Shown here: positions 8,835 to 18,114 of the stretch, one piece after another | Position numbering within the stretch: the first letter of the stretch is position 1 | Layout: each line of letters opens with the position of its first letter | Assembly (NCBI GenBank): GCA_020725425.1 | Contig: DYFA01000038.1 | Coordinates: 1-64,000, forward strand | Source: Aneurinibacillus sp. | GTDB taxonomy: Bacteria; Bacillota; UBA5301; DYFA01 | Reading direction: 5' to 3' | DNA length: 64,000 nt | Translations under genes and position numbers: made by a program | The notes under the pieces: generated by a model | Database searches by the model: none | Seen by the model: the letters and a program-made list of their open reading frames with translations, nothing else | What the model was told of the DNA's origin: nothing

Positions 8835-10172
8835 ATGCGCATCCTGATGCTGTCCTGGGAGTATCCGCCCAAGGTCGTCGGGGGTCTGGCCCGACACGTG
8901 CAGGAGTTGTCCGAAGCGCTGGTTCAGCGGGGACACGAGGTCCACGTTCTGACCAGCGAGTGCAGCGGGGAGCCGCTGGACAGCCAGCAGAACGGGGTGT
9001 GGGTCCATCGCGCCCGCAGCGGTTATCCAGCGAGCAAAGACTTCTACGCCTCAGTTTTGAATCTCAACTTCGGCCTGCTCGAGCGGGTGTTGGCTCTCGG
9101 TCCGGCGGTGGCCGACCCGGCGGTCCTTCACGCTCACGACTGGCTGGTGGCCTACGCCGCCGCCGCTCTGAAACACGCCTGGCGGCGGCCGCTGGTGGCG
9201 ACCATCCACGCCACCGAGTGGGGGCGCAACCGGGGGCTGCACAACGACCTCTCCCGGCGGATCAGCGACGCGGAGTGGTGGCTGGCCTACGAGGCCTGGC
9301 GGGTGATCACCTGCTCCTACCACATGCGGGACGAAGTGCACCACGTCTTCCAGGTTCCTTTGGACAAGCTGGCGGTGCTGCCCAACGGGGTGAAGCGCAG
9401 CCTCTTCCGGCGGACGGCGGACGCCTCGGCTGTCCGGGAGCGGTTTGCCGCACCCAGGGAAAAGCTGGTCCTCTACGTGGGCCGGCTGGTGAGGGAGAAG
9501 GGAGCGGCGGTGCTCCTCGAAGCGCTGCCGAAGATCCTCCACTACTGCCCCGGGACGCGGCTGGTCGTCGCCGGCACCGGGCCCCTCCTGGGCGAACTCC
9601 AGGCCCGGGCGGTTGCGCTCGGGGTGGCGGAGCGGGTGTGCTTCCCGGGGTTCATCGACGACGCCACGCGCAATGCCCTCCTTGTGACGGCGGACGTTGC
9701 GGTCTATCCCAGCACCTACGAGCCTTTCGGGATCGTGGCGCTGGAGGCGATGGCGGCCGGAACGCCAGTGGTCGTTTCCGATGTCGGGGGATTCTCCGAG
9801 ATCGTCGTCCACGGGGTGAACGGGCTGAAGGCCTATCCCAACGACGCCGAGTCCCTGGCCAACAACATCCTGACGCTGCTCCACAACCCCGAGCTGGCCC
9901 GGCAACTGGCTGACCAGGCGATGGAGGACGTCCGGGACTACTACGACTGGACGGGGATCGCCGAGGCGACGGAGGGCGTCTACCTGAAGGTCCTGGCGGA
10001 ATACGCCCAGAGTCCCTGGGGCCGCGGCGAGGGCGAGGCGGCTGACGCTTCGGAGAAAGCGGCGGGGGCCTCCGGTCCCCGCCTGGGCGGCCTCTCCGCC
10101 CAGCTCTCCGCCTACCTCCCGCACGGCTGGAGCGGCAGTCTTGAGGAGAGCCAGGAGGTGGTCAGCCGGTGA
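8835..10172 (+). CDS. GT4-family glycosyltransferase (glycogen-synthase-like)
   Basis: 445 residues. The N-terminal Rossmann domain starts [19 protein letters not shown], with the acceptor-side [14 protein letters not shown]. The C-terminal nucleotide-sugar domain has [13 protein letters not shown] and the E-x7-E motif in [17 protein letters not shown]. It probably transfers glucose or another hexose from a nucleotide sugar onto a polysaccharide or lipid acceptor in the cytoplasm; the acceptor is unknown. The last 55 residues are Ala/Gly/Ser rich and atypical. ATG 8835 follows AGGAGGT. Its stop overlaps the next gene (GTGA), so both are in one operon and the next enzyme may supply the activated sugar. 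Confidence 0.85.
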   Translation: MRILMLSWEYPPKVVGGLARHVQELSEALVQRGHEVHVLTSECSGEPLDSQQNGVWVHRARSGYPASKDFYASVLNLNFGLLERVLALGPAVADPAVLHAHDWLVAYAAAALKHAWRRPLVATIHATEWGRNRGLHNDLSRRISDAEWWLAYEAWRVITCSYHMRDEVHHVFQVPLDKLAVLPNGVKRSLFRRTADASAVRERFAAPREKLVLYVGRLVREKGAAVLLEALPKILHYCPGTRLVVAGTGPLLGELQARAVALGVAERVCFPGFIDDATRNALLVTADVAVYPSTYEPFGIVALEAMAAGTPVVVSDVGGFSEIVVHGVNGLKAYPNDAESLANNILTLLHNPELARQLADQAMEDVRDYYDWTGIAEATEGVYLKVLAEYAQSPWGRGEGEAADASEKAAGASGPRLGGLSAQLSAYLPHGWSGSLEESQEVVSR

Positions 10173-12628
10173 AGGCCGTAGTCATGGCGGGCGGCCAGGG
10201 AACCCGGTTACGCCCCCTCTCCTGCGACCTGCCGAAGCCGATGGTGCCGCTGATGAACCGGCCGATGTTGGAGCACATCCTCCTGCTCCTCAAGGCCCAC
10301 GGGATCGTGGACATCGCCGTCACCACCTGCTACCTTCCGGAGGCGATCGAGGCCCACTTCGGCGACGGGCACCAGCTCGGCCTCCGCCTCCGCTACTTCC
10401 TCGAGGAGGCGCCCCTCGGGACTGCCGGGAGCGTGAAGAACGCGGAAGAGTTTCTGGACGAGCCGTTTCTCGTGATCTCCGGCGACGCCCTCACCGACTT
10501 CGACCTCAACCGGCTCATCTCGTTCCACAAGGAGCGGGAGGCGCTGGCCACGATCGGCCTGACCCGGGTGGACAACCCTCTGGAGTACGGCGTGGTGATC
10601 ACCGGCGCCGACGGGCGGGTGCGGCGGTTCCTAGAAAAGCCGTCCTGGAGCGAGGTCTTCTCCGATACGGTCAACACGGGAATCTATGCGCTGGACCCGC
10701 GGGTGTTGGACTTTCTTAAGCGCGGCGAGAACGTGGACTTCTCCAAGAACCTCTTCCCGCTCCTCCTGGGCCGGCGGGAACCCCTCTTCGGGTGTGTGCT
10801 CGAGGGGTACTGGTCGGATATCGGGAACCTGGAGCAGTACCGGCAGTCACACTACGACGTGCTTGGGCGTAGGGTGAAATTGGCCCGCCGGGGAACGGAG
10901 ATCGTTCCGGGCGTCTTCGCCGGTGAGGGGACCGAGGTGGCGCCGGGGGTCGAGCTGAGCCCCCCGGTAGTCCTGGGCGACTTCGTCCGGGTGGAGGAGG
11001 GGGTCGAGCTCGGGCCGGAGGCGGTCGTCGGGGACCATGCCGTCCTCCGCAGCGGCGCCTCGGTGAAGCGGAGCGTCATCTGGAGCAACACCGTCATCGA
11101 CCGGCGGGCCGAAATCCGGGGGGCGGTGGTGGCTGACCGGGTATTCGTCCGGGCCGGAGCGGCGGTCTTCGAGGGGGCGATCGTCGGGAAAGGCGTGCAG
11201 ATCGGAGCCCGGGCGCAGGTCAAGCCCGGGGTCAAGATCTGGCCGGGCAAGGTGGTGGACCCTGGGCTGGTTCTCACGGAGAGCTTGGTCTGGGGGAGCC
11301 GCTCGCCGCGGGCGCTCTTCAGCGAAGCCGGAGTCTCGGGGATGGCCAACGCCGACCTCACGCCGGAGTTCGCCGCCCGCCTCGGGGCGGCGTACGGGGC
11401 AGAGCTGAAGCCGGGCGCCCGGGTGGTGGCGGGCTGCGACGACTACCCGGCCGCCGGCATGGTCAAGCAGGCGCTGGCGACTGGTCTCACCTCAAGCGGA
11501 GTGCACGTGGTGGACCTGGGTCCGGTGGTAGGACCGGCGGTGCGCTATGCCGTGCAGGCGCTCGAGGCAGCCGGGGGGGTTTACGTCCGCCGCTCGCCGC
11601 GGGAGGATGATCAGGTTCTGCTGGAGTTCGTAGACAGCCGCGGCATCGACGTGGACAAGGGCCTCCAGCGCCGGGTGGAGAACCTGTTCTTCCGGGAGGA
11701 CTTCGCCCGGGTGGAGCCGGAGAGGGTGGGGCGGATCATCTACTTCCCGCGGGCGGTCGAACGGTATCTCTCCGGCCTCCTGCTCCTCCTGGACCGGGAG
11801 ACAGTCCGCCGGGCAGCGCCGGCGGTGGTCGCCACCGCCGGGGCGAGTCCCCTTGGATTGCTCCTGCCCTCCCTCCTGCGCCACCTGGGGTGCCGGGTCC
11901 AACTGGTGGAGGCTCCGCCAGGGTCCGGGGCGGCGACTCCGGACGAGATCGGGGCGGAAACGGTCCGGTCAGGAGCGGCGCTCGGGGTGCTGGCGGACCC
12001 AGCGGGGGAGAGCCTCGTGCTGGTCGACGAGACCGGGCGGGTGATCCCCCGGGAGACGGTGGAGCTCCTGGTCGCCCTGCTTGCGCTGAAGCAGGGAGGG
12101 AGCGTGGTGGCGCCGGTCACCGCGCCGGGGGCGGTGGAAAAGCTGGCCGCCCGCTTCGAGCGCCAGGTGGTGCGAACCAAGACCAGCCTGCGGGAGCGCC
12201 TGGAAGCGGAGCGCCGGCTCAGGTCCGGGTCCGCCCCCTACTTCCATACCGTCTCCGACGCCCTCCTGACACTGGCCCGGATCCTCGAGGCGATAGCCAA
12301 GGAAGGCGTCCCCCTGTCCCGGCTGGTGGCCGAGGTGCCAGTGTATCACACGGTGAGGGAGCAGGTGCCGTGCGACTGGAAGGCGAAGGGCCGGGTGATG
12401 CGCTCGCTTCTGGAGGAGTTCGGGAGCGAGGAAGGGGTGGACCTCACCGACGGCCTGAAGGTTCACCCCACCGGGGAGGACGATGCCTGGGTCCTGGTCC
12501 AGCCCGACGCTGACGCGCCCTATTTCCACCTCGTGAGCGAAGGACGAAGCCTGGAAGAGGCAGATGAGCTAATAGCCGCTTTTCGCCAACGAATCAAGGC
12601 GCTAGAGGGGAAATCCTCTCTGATGTAG
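10169..12628 (+). CDS. Sugar-phosphate nucleotidyltransferase fused to phosphomannomutase-like domain
   Basis: 819 residues in three parts. Residues 1-230 form a nucleotidyltransferase domain ([38 protein letters not shown]). Residues about 250-370 form a left-handed beta-helix of hexapeptide repeats. Residues about 385-815 resemble phosphohexomutases. The mutase part looks catalytically degenerate: the SHNP phosphoserine loop is replaced by [10 protein letters not shown] and the DxDxDR metal loop by [15 protein letters not shown]. The first domain probably makes GDP-mannose or another NDP-hexose for the coupled glycosyltransferase. The GTG start overlaps that gene's stop. Annotated homologues are usually called mannose-1-phosphate guanylyltransferases; substrate is uncertain. 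Confidence 0.82.
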   Translation: MKAVVMAGGQGTRLRPLSCDLPKPMVPLMNRPMLEHILLLLKAHGIVDIAVTTCYLPEAIEAHFGDGHQLGLRLRYFLEEAPLGTAGSVKNAEEFLDEPFLVISGDALTDFDLNRLISFHKEREALATIGLTRVDNPLEYGVVITGADGRVRRFLEKPSWSEVFSDTVNTGIYALDPRVLDFLKRGENVDFSKNLFPLLLGRREPLFGCVLEGYWSDIGNLEQYRQSHYDVLGRRVKLARRGTEIVPGVFAGEGTEVAPGVELSPPVVLGDFVRVEEGVELGPEAVVGDHAVLRSGASVKRSVIWSNTVIDRRAEIRGAVVADRVFVRAGAAVFEGAIVGKGVQIGARAQVKPGVKIWPGKVVDPGLVLTESLVWGSRSPRALFSEAGVSGMANADLTPEFAARLGAAYGAELKPGARVVAGCDDYPAAGMVKQALATGLTSSGVHVVDLGPVVGPAVRYAVQALEAAGGVYVRRSPREDDQVLLEFVDSRGIDVDKGLQRRVENLFFREDFARVEPERVGRIIYFPRAVERYLSGLLLLLDRETVRRAAPAVVATAGASPLGLLLPSLLRHLGCRVQLVEAPPGSGAATPDEIGAETVRSGAALGVLADPAGESLVLVDETGRVIPRETVELLVALLALKQGGSVVAPVTAPGAVEKLAARFERQVVRTKTSLRERLEAERRLRSGSAPYFHTVSDALLTLARILEAIAKEGVPLSRLVAEVPVYHTVREQVPCDWKAKGRVMRSLLEEFGSEEGVDLTDGLKVHPTGEDDAWVLVQPDADAPYFHLVSEGRSLEEADELIAAFRQRIKALEGKSSLM

Positions 12629-12659
12629 AACAATAAGGCACCGGAAGGGGGGAAGCGCC

Positions 12660-13109
12660 GTGGGCGGGGACGACCGGAACATTCCCGTTCTGTCCATCGG
12701 GGTGGTCCAGCAACTCACAGGTCTCAGCGGACGGCAGATCCGTTACTACGAACAGGCCGGGTTGTTGAAACCGCGCCGGACCGGGGGACGCCGGCGCCTC
12801 TACACCCGGGCCGAGGTGGACCTCTTGACCGAAATCAAAGGGTATCTCCAACAGGGGATGAACCTCGAAGCAGTGAAGGAACTCTTGCGGTCGAAGGGGC
12901 GGCTGGCGCCGGTTCCTCTACCGGCTGAGGGCGGAGCTCCGGAGGTGCCGCCGGGGCCGGCCGGAATCGACCTGCCGGGGAAACTGTCCAGGTTCCCGGC
13001 GGCGGAGCCCCTGACCAAGCGCGTGCCGCGCTTGACCTCGCTCTACCCGGTGAACAACCAGGCCGGCCTGATCGAGCGGTTGCGGACTCACGAGGAGGAG
13101 CGCAAGTAG
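12660..13109 (+). CDS. MerR-family transcriptional regulator
   Basis: 149 residues. The N-terminal winged helix-turn-helix is clear (LSIGVVQQLTGLSGRQIRYYE, GLLKPRRTGGRRRLYTRAEV), followed by a short dimer helix (QQGMNLEAVKELL). The remainder is Pro-rich and has no effector domain or metal-binding cysteines. The layout resembles the GlnR/TnrA-type MerR group, but residues specific for nitrogen control cannot be confirmed. GTG 12660 follows GGGGGGAAG. It lies 31 bases after the sugar nucleotidyltransferase and may be cotranscribed. Confidence 0.85.
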   Translation: MGGDDRNIPVLSIGVVQQLTGLSGRQIRYYEQAGLLKPRRTGGRRRLYTRAEVDLLTEIKGYLQQGMNLEAVKELLRSKGRLAPVPLPAEGGAPEVPPGPAGIDLPGKLSRFPAAEPLTKRVPRLTSLYPVNNQAGLIERLRTHEEERK

Positions 13110-13167
13110 CATAGAGGCCTCTCCCGCCGCCTATGATTTAGCGAGGCGGCGACGGGGAGGCGAGACC

Positions 13168-14730
13168 ATGCGTGCGGTGCGGGCCGCGGCCGGAGTGGCG
13201 GTCCTGATCCTGGCTGTAACCTTCGTGCTGGCGCTCGGCGGGGAGCGGGACCGGATGGTGGACGGTCCGGTCGCCGGCGCCCGCGGGGGAGTTGACATCG
13301 CAGTGCCCTCGGGGTACCAGGTGGAACTGGTGGCCCGGGGCCTTTCTTTTCCGACCCAGGTGACCTTCGACGAACGGGGCGAGTTGTATATCGTCGAATC
13401 GGGGGGGCACGGCGAGGGGGAAGCCCGCCTCGTGAAGCTGGCCCCCGACCGCTCGCTCCGGCCGGTGGCGACGGGGTTCACCGCTCCGCTGATCGGGGTG
13501 GTGGTGAAAGAAGGCCGCATCTGGGCCTCCCACCGGGGGCGAATCACGCTTATCGAACCGAACGGCGCCCGCCGTGACCTGGTCACCGGCCTGCCGAGCC
13601 TGGGGGACCACTCCAACAACTACCCCGTCCTGGGGCCGGACGGCTGGCTCTACTTCGGCCAGGGGACCGCCACCAACTCGGCGGTGGTGGGCCTGGATAA
13701 CCTGCGGTGGCTGAAGCGGCACCCCGGGGTCCACGACCGTCCTGCCACGGACCTGACCCTGGTCGGCCACAACTTCACCACGCTCAACCCACTCGTGCCG
13801 GGGGAACAGACGGTGGCGTCGACCGGAGCCTTTTCGCCGTTCGCGATCTCCTCCGTGCCCGGGCAGACGGTCCGGGGAAGCGTCAAGCCGAACGGGGCGG
13901 TCTACCGGGTCCGGCCCGACGGCACGGGGCTGGAGGTGGTGGCCTGGGGCTTTCGCAACCCGTACGGCCTCACCTTCGACCGCCGGGGGTTCCTCTGGGT
14001 CTATAACCAGGGGTACGACGACCGGGGGTCCCGGCCGGTCGGCAACGCCCCCGATGAGCTCCACCCCGTGCAGTCGGGGCGGTGGTACGGCTACCCCGAC
14101 TATTCCGCCGGGGAGCTCCTGGCCCAGCCGAAGTTCAAGCCCGCGGCGGGACCGGTACCTCAGTCTCTGCTCCGCACCCACCCGGCCGTTCCTCCCAAGC
14201 CCTGGGCGGTTCTGCCCCCGCACTCCGCCGGCGGGGCCTTCGACTTCGCCCCGGCCGGCTTCGGCTACGACGACGACTTCTTCATCCCGCTGATCGGGCC
14301 GCTTGATCCGCGCACCCCGGCCGAGCGGGCCCTCGGAGCCAAGATCGTCCGGGTCAGTCGCAACGGAAAGGTCAGCGACTTCGCCGTCAACCGCGTGCCC
14401 GGCCCGGCCTCGCTGAGCGGCCTCACCGGGTTCGAGCACCCCTCCTGCGTCAGGTTCGGCCCGGACGGCGCTCTCTATGTCACGGATTTCGGGGTGATGA
14501 GGATGGGGGAGAAGGGGCTCGAACTAGTGCCCAACACCGGGACGCTCTGGCGGATCAGCCGGCGGTCCGCCCGGCCGGCGATGGCGCCGCCGGGGGGCGT
14601 TTCGGCGCCCGGCGCTCCGGCGGACGAAGGCTTCGGGCCGCTGGGCCCGGTGGGGATCTTCGCGCTTGGGGCGCTCTTCGGGGGACTGCTGGGGGCGTCG
14701 CTTCACGCCACGCTCCGCCGGCGGCGCTGA
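13168..14730 (+). CDS. Membrane-anchored glucose/sorbosone dehydrogenase-like protein
   Basis: 520 residues. An N-terminal membrane/signal segment (AAAGVAVLILAVTFVLALGG) is followed by a six-bladed beta-propeller of the glucose/sorbosone dehydrogenase (GSDH) type: VARGLSFPTQVTFDERGELY, DHSNNYPVLGPDGWLYFGQG, WGFRNPYGLTFDRRG, HPSCVRFGPDGALYVTDFG. A C-terminal hydrophobic segment (GIFALGALFGGLLGAS) with a basic tail looks like a second anchor. Homologues that use PQQ oxidise sugars in the periplasm, but many of these propellers have no shown activity. The 3' end is 3 bases from the convergent livF, with no terminator between. Confidence 0.75.
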   Translation: MRAVRAAAGVAVLILAVTFVLALGGERDRMVDGPVAGARGGVDIAVPSGYQVELVARGLSFPTQVTFDERGELYIVESGGHGEGEARLVKLAPDRSLRPVATGFTAPLIGVVVKEGRIWASHRGRITLIEPNGARRDLVTGLPSLGDHSNNYPVLGPDGWLYFGQGTATNSAVVGLDNLRWLKRHPGVHDRPATDLTLVGHNFTTLNPLVPGEQTVASTGAFSPFAISSVPGQTVRGSVKPNGAVYRVRPDGTGLEVVAWGFRNPYGLTFDRRGFLWVYNQGYDDRGSRPVGNAPDELHPVQSGRWYGYPDYSAGELLAQPKFKPAAGPVPQSLLRTHPAVPPKPWAVLPPHSAGGAFDFAPAGFGYDDDFFIPLIGPLDPRTPAERALGAKIVRVSRNGKVSDFAVNRVPGPASLSGLTGFEHPSCVRFGPDGALYVTDFGVMRMGEKGLELVPNTGTLWRISRRSARPAMAPPGGVSAPGAPADEGFGPLGPVGIFALGALFGGLLGASLHATLRRRR

Positions 14731-14733
14731 CCA

Positions 14734-15444
14734 TCAGGCCGGGGGAGCCCCCAGGTAAGCCTCGCGCACCGCCGGGTCGGCGGCCAGGTCGGAAGCGTTT
14801 CCGGCGGCCGTGACGCGCCCGGTTTCCACCACGTACCCGCGCTGAGCCACGGCGAGGGCCACGTTCGTGTTCTGCTCGGCCAAGAGGACAGAGATACCGA
14901 GCCTCTGCAACTGCCGCACGATTTCGGCCACCCGGTCCACCATTACGGGCGCCAAACCGAGCAGCGGCTCGTCGAGCATCATTAACTTGGGACGGCTCAT
15001 CAGGCCACGCCCGATGGCCAGCATCTGTTGCTCCCCGCCCGAGAGGGTTCCTGCCAGCTGAGCCTGGCGTTCCCCGAGGACGGGGAAATAGGTGTAGATG
15101 CGTTCTATATCGGCTGTTACCTCTTTATCCCGCCGGGAGAAGGCACCCAGGAGGAGATTCTCTCGGACGGTCAAGTCGGGAAAGACGCGCCGCCCTTCGG
15201 GAACGTGGGCGATCCCCTGCTTGAGGATCTCGTGGGGAGGGAGCCCTTCCACCCGCCGGCCGGCGAAGACGACCTCCCCTGCCGCAGGCCGCACCAGGCC
15301 AGAGACTGTCTTGAGCAAGGTGCTCTTCCCGGCGCCGTTCGCTCCGACCAGCGCCACAATCTCCCCTTGCTCGACCGTCAGGCTGAGCCGGTCGAGGGCC
15401 CTCACGCGTCCGTAGTTGACGGTCAACGTCTTGATTTCAAGCAT
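14734..15444 (-). CDS. livF: Liv-type ABC importer, ATP-binding protein LivF
   Basis: 236 residues, the E. coli LivF length. Walker A is GANGAGKST, the signature LSGGEQQ and Walker B LMMLDEP, followed by the LLAEQN switch region. With LivG it powers a branched-chain-amino-acid-type (HAAT family) importer. ATG 15444 follows GGAAGGCGGGG; an upstream TTG at 15462 is less likely. It overlaps livG by 8 bases and is the last gene of the operon that begins with iclR. Confidence 0.93.
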   Translation of the reverse strand: MLEIKTLTVNYGRVRALDRLSLTVEQGEIVALVGANGAGKSTLLKTVSGLVRPAAGEVVFAGRRVEGLPPHEILKQGIAHVPEGRRVFPDLTVRENLLLGAFSRRDKEVTADIERIYTYFPVLGERQAQLAGTLSGGEQQMLAIGRGLMSRPKLMMLDEPLLGLAPVMVDRVAEIVRQLQRLGISVLLAEQNTNVALAVAQRGYVVETGRVTAAGNASDLAADPAVREAYLGAPPA

Positions 15445-16204
15445 TGGTTCCCCGCCTTCCAAGATAAACCTCGATGACCTTGGGGTCGTGGGCGACTTGG
15501 GACGGTGCTCCCTCGGCGATCTTGCGGCCGTGCTCGATGACGTGGATGTAATCGCAGACGCCCATCACCAGACGCATGTTGTGCTCCACCAACAGGATGG
15601 TCAAGCCCAGTCGGCGCAACTGTTGGATCGTTTCCGTCAAGCGCTGGGCCTCCTCGGGGTTCATGCCGGCCGCCGGTTCATCCAGGAGGAGTAAGCGCGG
15701 CTTGACGGCCAAAGCCAAGGCGATCTCCAGCTTGCGTTGCTCGCCGTAGGGGAGACTGCTGGCTGCCTGGTCGGCCCGTTCAGCGAGTTCCAGGAGGTCC
15801 AGGATTTCCTGCACCCTTTGTTCGCCGTCCGGATGACGGCGGGGCGGGGTGGCCAGGACTTGCCAGAAAGTCTCGGGTAGCGCCAAGTGCATGGCGGTCC
15901 AGACGTTCTGGCGGACCGTCAAGTCGGGGAAGAGGCTGGTGTGCTGGAAGGTGCGGGCCAGTCCCAGCGCAGCCAATTCATGGGGCTTGCGCCTGGTTAC
16001 ATCCTGGCCGGCAAAGAGGATGCGGCCGCCGGTGGGGGCGAGAAACCCCGTGACGGCGTTGAAGATCGTCGTCTTGCCGGCGCCGTTGGGGCCGATCAAC
16101 CCGGTGATACCGCCTTGAGGAACGGAGAAGCTGACCCCGTCCACGGCGACCAGACCGCCGAAGCGGATAGTCAAATCGGATACTTGCAGGATCTGCTCAG
16201 GCAA
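15437..16204 (-). CDS. livG: Liv-type ABC importer, ATP-binding protein LivG
   Basis: 255 residues from TTG 16204, the same length as E. coli LivG. Walker A is GPNGAGKTT, the signature LPYGEQRKLEIA (an LSGGQ variant usual for LivG) and Walker B LLLDEPAAGMNP, then LVEHNM. TTG is preferred because GGGGAGGTGAG precedes it by a few bases; GTG 16213 would sit too close to that site. It overlaps livM by 8 bases, which indicates translational coupling in a tight livM-G-F block. Confidence 0.92.
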   Translation of the reverse strand: MPEQILQVSDLTIRFGGLVAVDGVSFSVPQGGITGLIGPNGAGKTTIFNAVTGFLAPTGGRILFAGQDVTRRKPHELAALGLARTFQHTSLFPDLTVRQNVWTAMHLALPETFWQVLATPPRRHPDGEQRVQEILDLLELAERADQAASSLPYGEQRKLEIALALAVKPRLLLLDEPAAGMNPEEAQRLTETIQQLRRLGLTILLVEHNMRLVMGVCDYIHVIEHGRKIAEGAPSQVAHDPKVIEVYLGRRGTNA

Positions 16205-17144
16205 GACGCTCACCTCCCCTCTTTTGCCAGGCGGCCCGAGCCAGGCCGACAATCCCGGACGGAGCGTAGATGATGGTCAAGAGCAGGATGAAACCGAAGA
16301 TCACCAGGCGGAAGTTCTCCGCCACCCGTAAAACCTCGGGCAGGAGCGTCACCAGGATGGCCCCGAGGATCGGGCCGATCAGGGTTCCCTCACCGCCGAT
16401 GATTACCATGGTCACGACGTTGAGCGTGATGTAGGATTCAAGTGCCTTGGGGCTGATGAAGTTGGTGTAGTGGGCGTAGAAGGCGCCGACGACGCCGGCC
16501 AGGACAGTCCCCAGGACGAACGCGGCCAGCTTGAAACGGAAGGTATCGATTCCGACCGATTCCGCCAGGTCGAAATTCTGGCGGATGGCTACGAAGGCCC
16601 TTCCGATGCGGGAGTGGGCAAGGCGCCAGGTGAGATAGGCGGCCAAGGCTAAAAGGAGCAAGGCGACGTAGTAATAAGGCCGCTCATTCCGGAAGATTAA
16701 ACCAGCGAAGGCCAGTGGGGGTACGCCGGGGATGCCCATGGGGCCCTTGGTCAGGGAGGTCCAGTTGGTGGCGATGAGCTGGAGAATGGCCCCGAAGCCC
16801 AGCGTGGCGATGGCGAAGTAGGGGCCGCGCAGCCGCAGGGTGGGGAAGCCCACCGCCAACCCGAAGAGTCCCGAGACCACCCCCCCGGCCAGGAGGGTAC
16901 CCCAGGCCGGGACGCCCAGATTCAGGGCGAGCAGGGCGGCCGTGTAACCGCCGATGCCGAAGAAAGCGGCATGTCCCAGCGATTTCTCTCCCACGTAGCC
17001 CAGGATGAAGTTCAGGGAGAGCGCCAGCACCGCGTTGACCATCATAGCGATTGCCGTGTGGAGGTAATAAGGGTTGGTGACAGCCAGCGGCAAAACCAGG
17101 GCGGCGGCGCTGATCGCGAAGAACGAAAGATTAGCAGCTCTCAT
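16197..17144 (-). CDS. livM: Liv-type ABC importer, permease LivM
   Basis: 315 residues with about nine or ten hydrophobic segments. The family motif is LGHAAFFGIGGYTAALL with an adjacent SLNFILGYVGEKS; the cytoplasmic coupling region includes LRLRGPYFAIATLGFG and RIGRAFVAIRQN. It pairs with LivH to form the transmembrane channel. ATG 17144 follows AAGGGGGGAAA. It starts 25 bases after the livH stop. Confidence 0.93.
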   Translation of the reverse strand: MRAANLSFFAISAAALVLPLAVTNPYYLHTAIAMMVNAVLALSLNFILGYVGEKSLGHAAFFGIGGYTAALLALNLGVPAWGTLLAGGVVSGLFGLAVGFPTLRLRGPYFAIATLGFGAILQLIATNWTSLTKGPMGIPGVPPLAFAGLIFRNERPYYYVALLLLALAAYLTWRLAHSRIGRAFVAIRQNFDLAESVGIDTFRFKLAAFVLGTVLAGVVGAFYAHYTNFISPKALESYITLNVVTMVIIGGEGTLIGPILGAILVTLLPEVLRVAENFRLVIFGFILLLTIIYAPSGIVGLARAAWQKRGGERLA

Positions 17145-17169
17145 GGCGTTTCCCCCCTTGCTTGCCGAG

Positions 17170-18045
17170 CTAGGCCCGCCTCATCCGTTGCCCGAGCAAA
17201 CCTTCGGGCCGGAAGAGCAGGACCAGGATCATGAGCGCGTAGCCGACGGCGTCTTTGTAGGCCGCCGAGACGAAGCCGGCGCCAAGGGCTTCCGCCACCC
17301 CCAAGACTAAGCCGCCGAAAATGGCGCCGGGGATATTGCCCAGTCCTCCCAGAATGACCACGGACAACCCCTTAAGGAGGGCCATGCGCCCGATGAAGGG
17401 ATCGACCGTGGCCTTCGGCGCCACGAGAGCCCCGGCCAAGCCGGCGAGCATGGCGGAAAGGACAAAGGTGAGGATGTACACCCGATCGATGTTGATGCCC
17501 ATCAAGGCGGCGGTCTGGCGGTCACGGGCCACGGCCCGCATGGCCAGGCCGTACTTGCCCCGCTTGATGAAGGCGGTAAGCAGGAAGGTAGTCAGGCCGG
17601 CTACCAGGGCGATGAGCAGGTCCTGCTTGGTCAGCATCAACCCGGCCAGCATCAAGGGCTGGTAGGCGTAGGGAGAACTCAGGAGGTAGGGATCGGGTCC
17701 GAAGACGGCCAGGGCGGCATTCTGGACGATCAACGAAACGGCCAGGGTGGCGAGGAAAGGTGCCCAGAGTGAGGCGCGGCCGCCCCGCAAGGGGCGGAGC
17801 ACCAGGCGGTCCAGCAACAAGCCGGCCCCGGCCATGAGCACGAGCGCGGCGGCAATTCCGCCCAAGTATCCCATCCGTCCGGCGGCCAGGTAAGTGAAGA
17901 ACGCGCCGAGCATATAGAGTTCGCCGTGGGCGAAATTGATCACCCGCCCGATGCCGAAGCTGATGGTAAGGCCCAGCGCCAGCAGAGCGTAGACCAATCC
18001 CATCACCAGGCCGTTCAAGGTTTGCTGGGCCAAGAGCCAGAACAT
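17170..18045 (-). CDS. livH: Liv-type ABC importer, permease LivH
   Basis: 291 residues with about eight membrane segments. The N-terminal GLVMGLVYALLALGLTISFG and NFAHGELYMLGAF are hallmark LivH sequence; RAVARDRQTAALMGI is the coupling loop. ATG 18045 follows GAGGGG. A hairpin lies between it and livK, as expected where the binding protein must be made in excess over the membrane parts. Confidence 0.93.
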   Translation of the reverse strand: MFWLLAQQTLNGLVMGLVYALLALGLTISFGIGRVINFAHGELYMLGAFFTYLAAGRMGYLGGIAAALVLMAGAGLLLDRLVLRPLRGGRASLWAPFLATLAVSLIVQNAALAVFGPDPYLLSSPYAYQPLMLAGLMLTKQDLLIALVAGLTTFLLTAFIKRGKYGLAMRAVARDRQTAALMGINIDRVYILTFVLSAMLAGLAGALVAPKATVDPFIGRMALLKGLSVVILGGLGNIPGAIFGGLVLGVAEALGAGFVSAAYKDAVGYALMILVLLFRPEGLLGQRMRRA

Positions 18046-18071
18046 AAAGACCCCTCTTTCGGCGGTGAAGC

Positions 18072-18098
18072 AGCGGGAAGCCGGCTGGGCTTCCCGCT
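18072..18098 (-). other. Intergenic hairpin between livK and livH
   Basis: A perfect 11-bp inverted repeat (AGCGGGAAGCC at 18072-18082, GGCTTCCCGCT at 18088-18098) with a 5-base loop lies between livK and livH. No T-run follows on the minus strand. It is therefore more likely a 3'-end stabiliser or partial attenuator than a full terminator, giving more livK than livHMGF transcript. That function is inferred from other binding-protein operons. Confidence 0.6.
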
Positions 18099-18114
18099 AC
18101 CTCATCCAGGCTGT

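Noticed and set aside
7907-9913. A 668-codon plus-strand frame across cwlD and the glycosyltransferase
   Set aside because: Arg/Gly/Pro-rich shadow frame; both real genes in other frames have complete motifs and ribosome sites.
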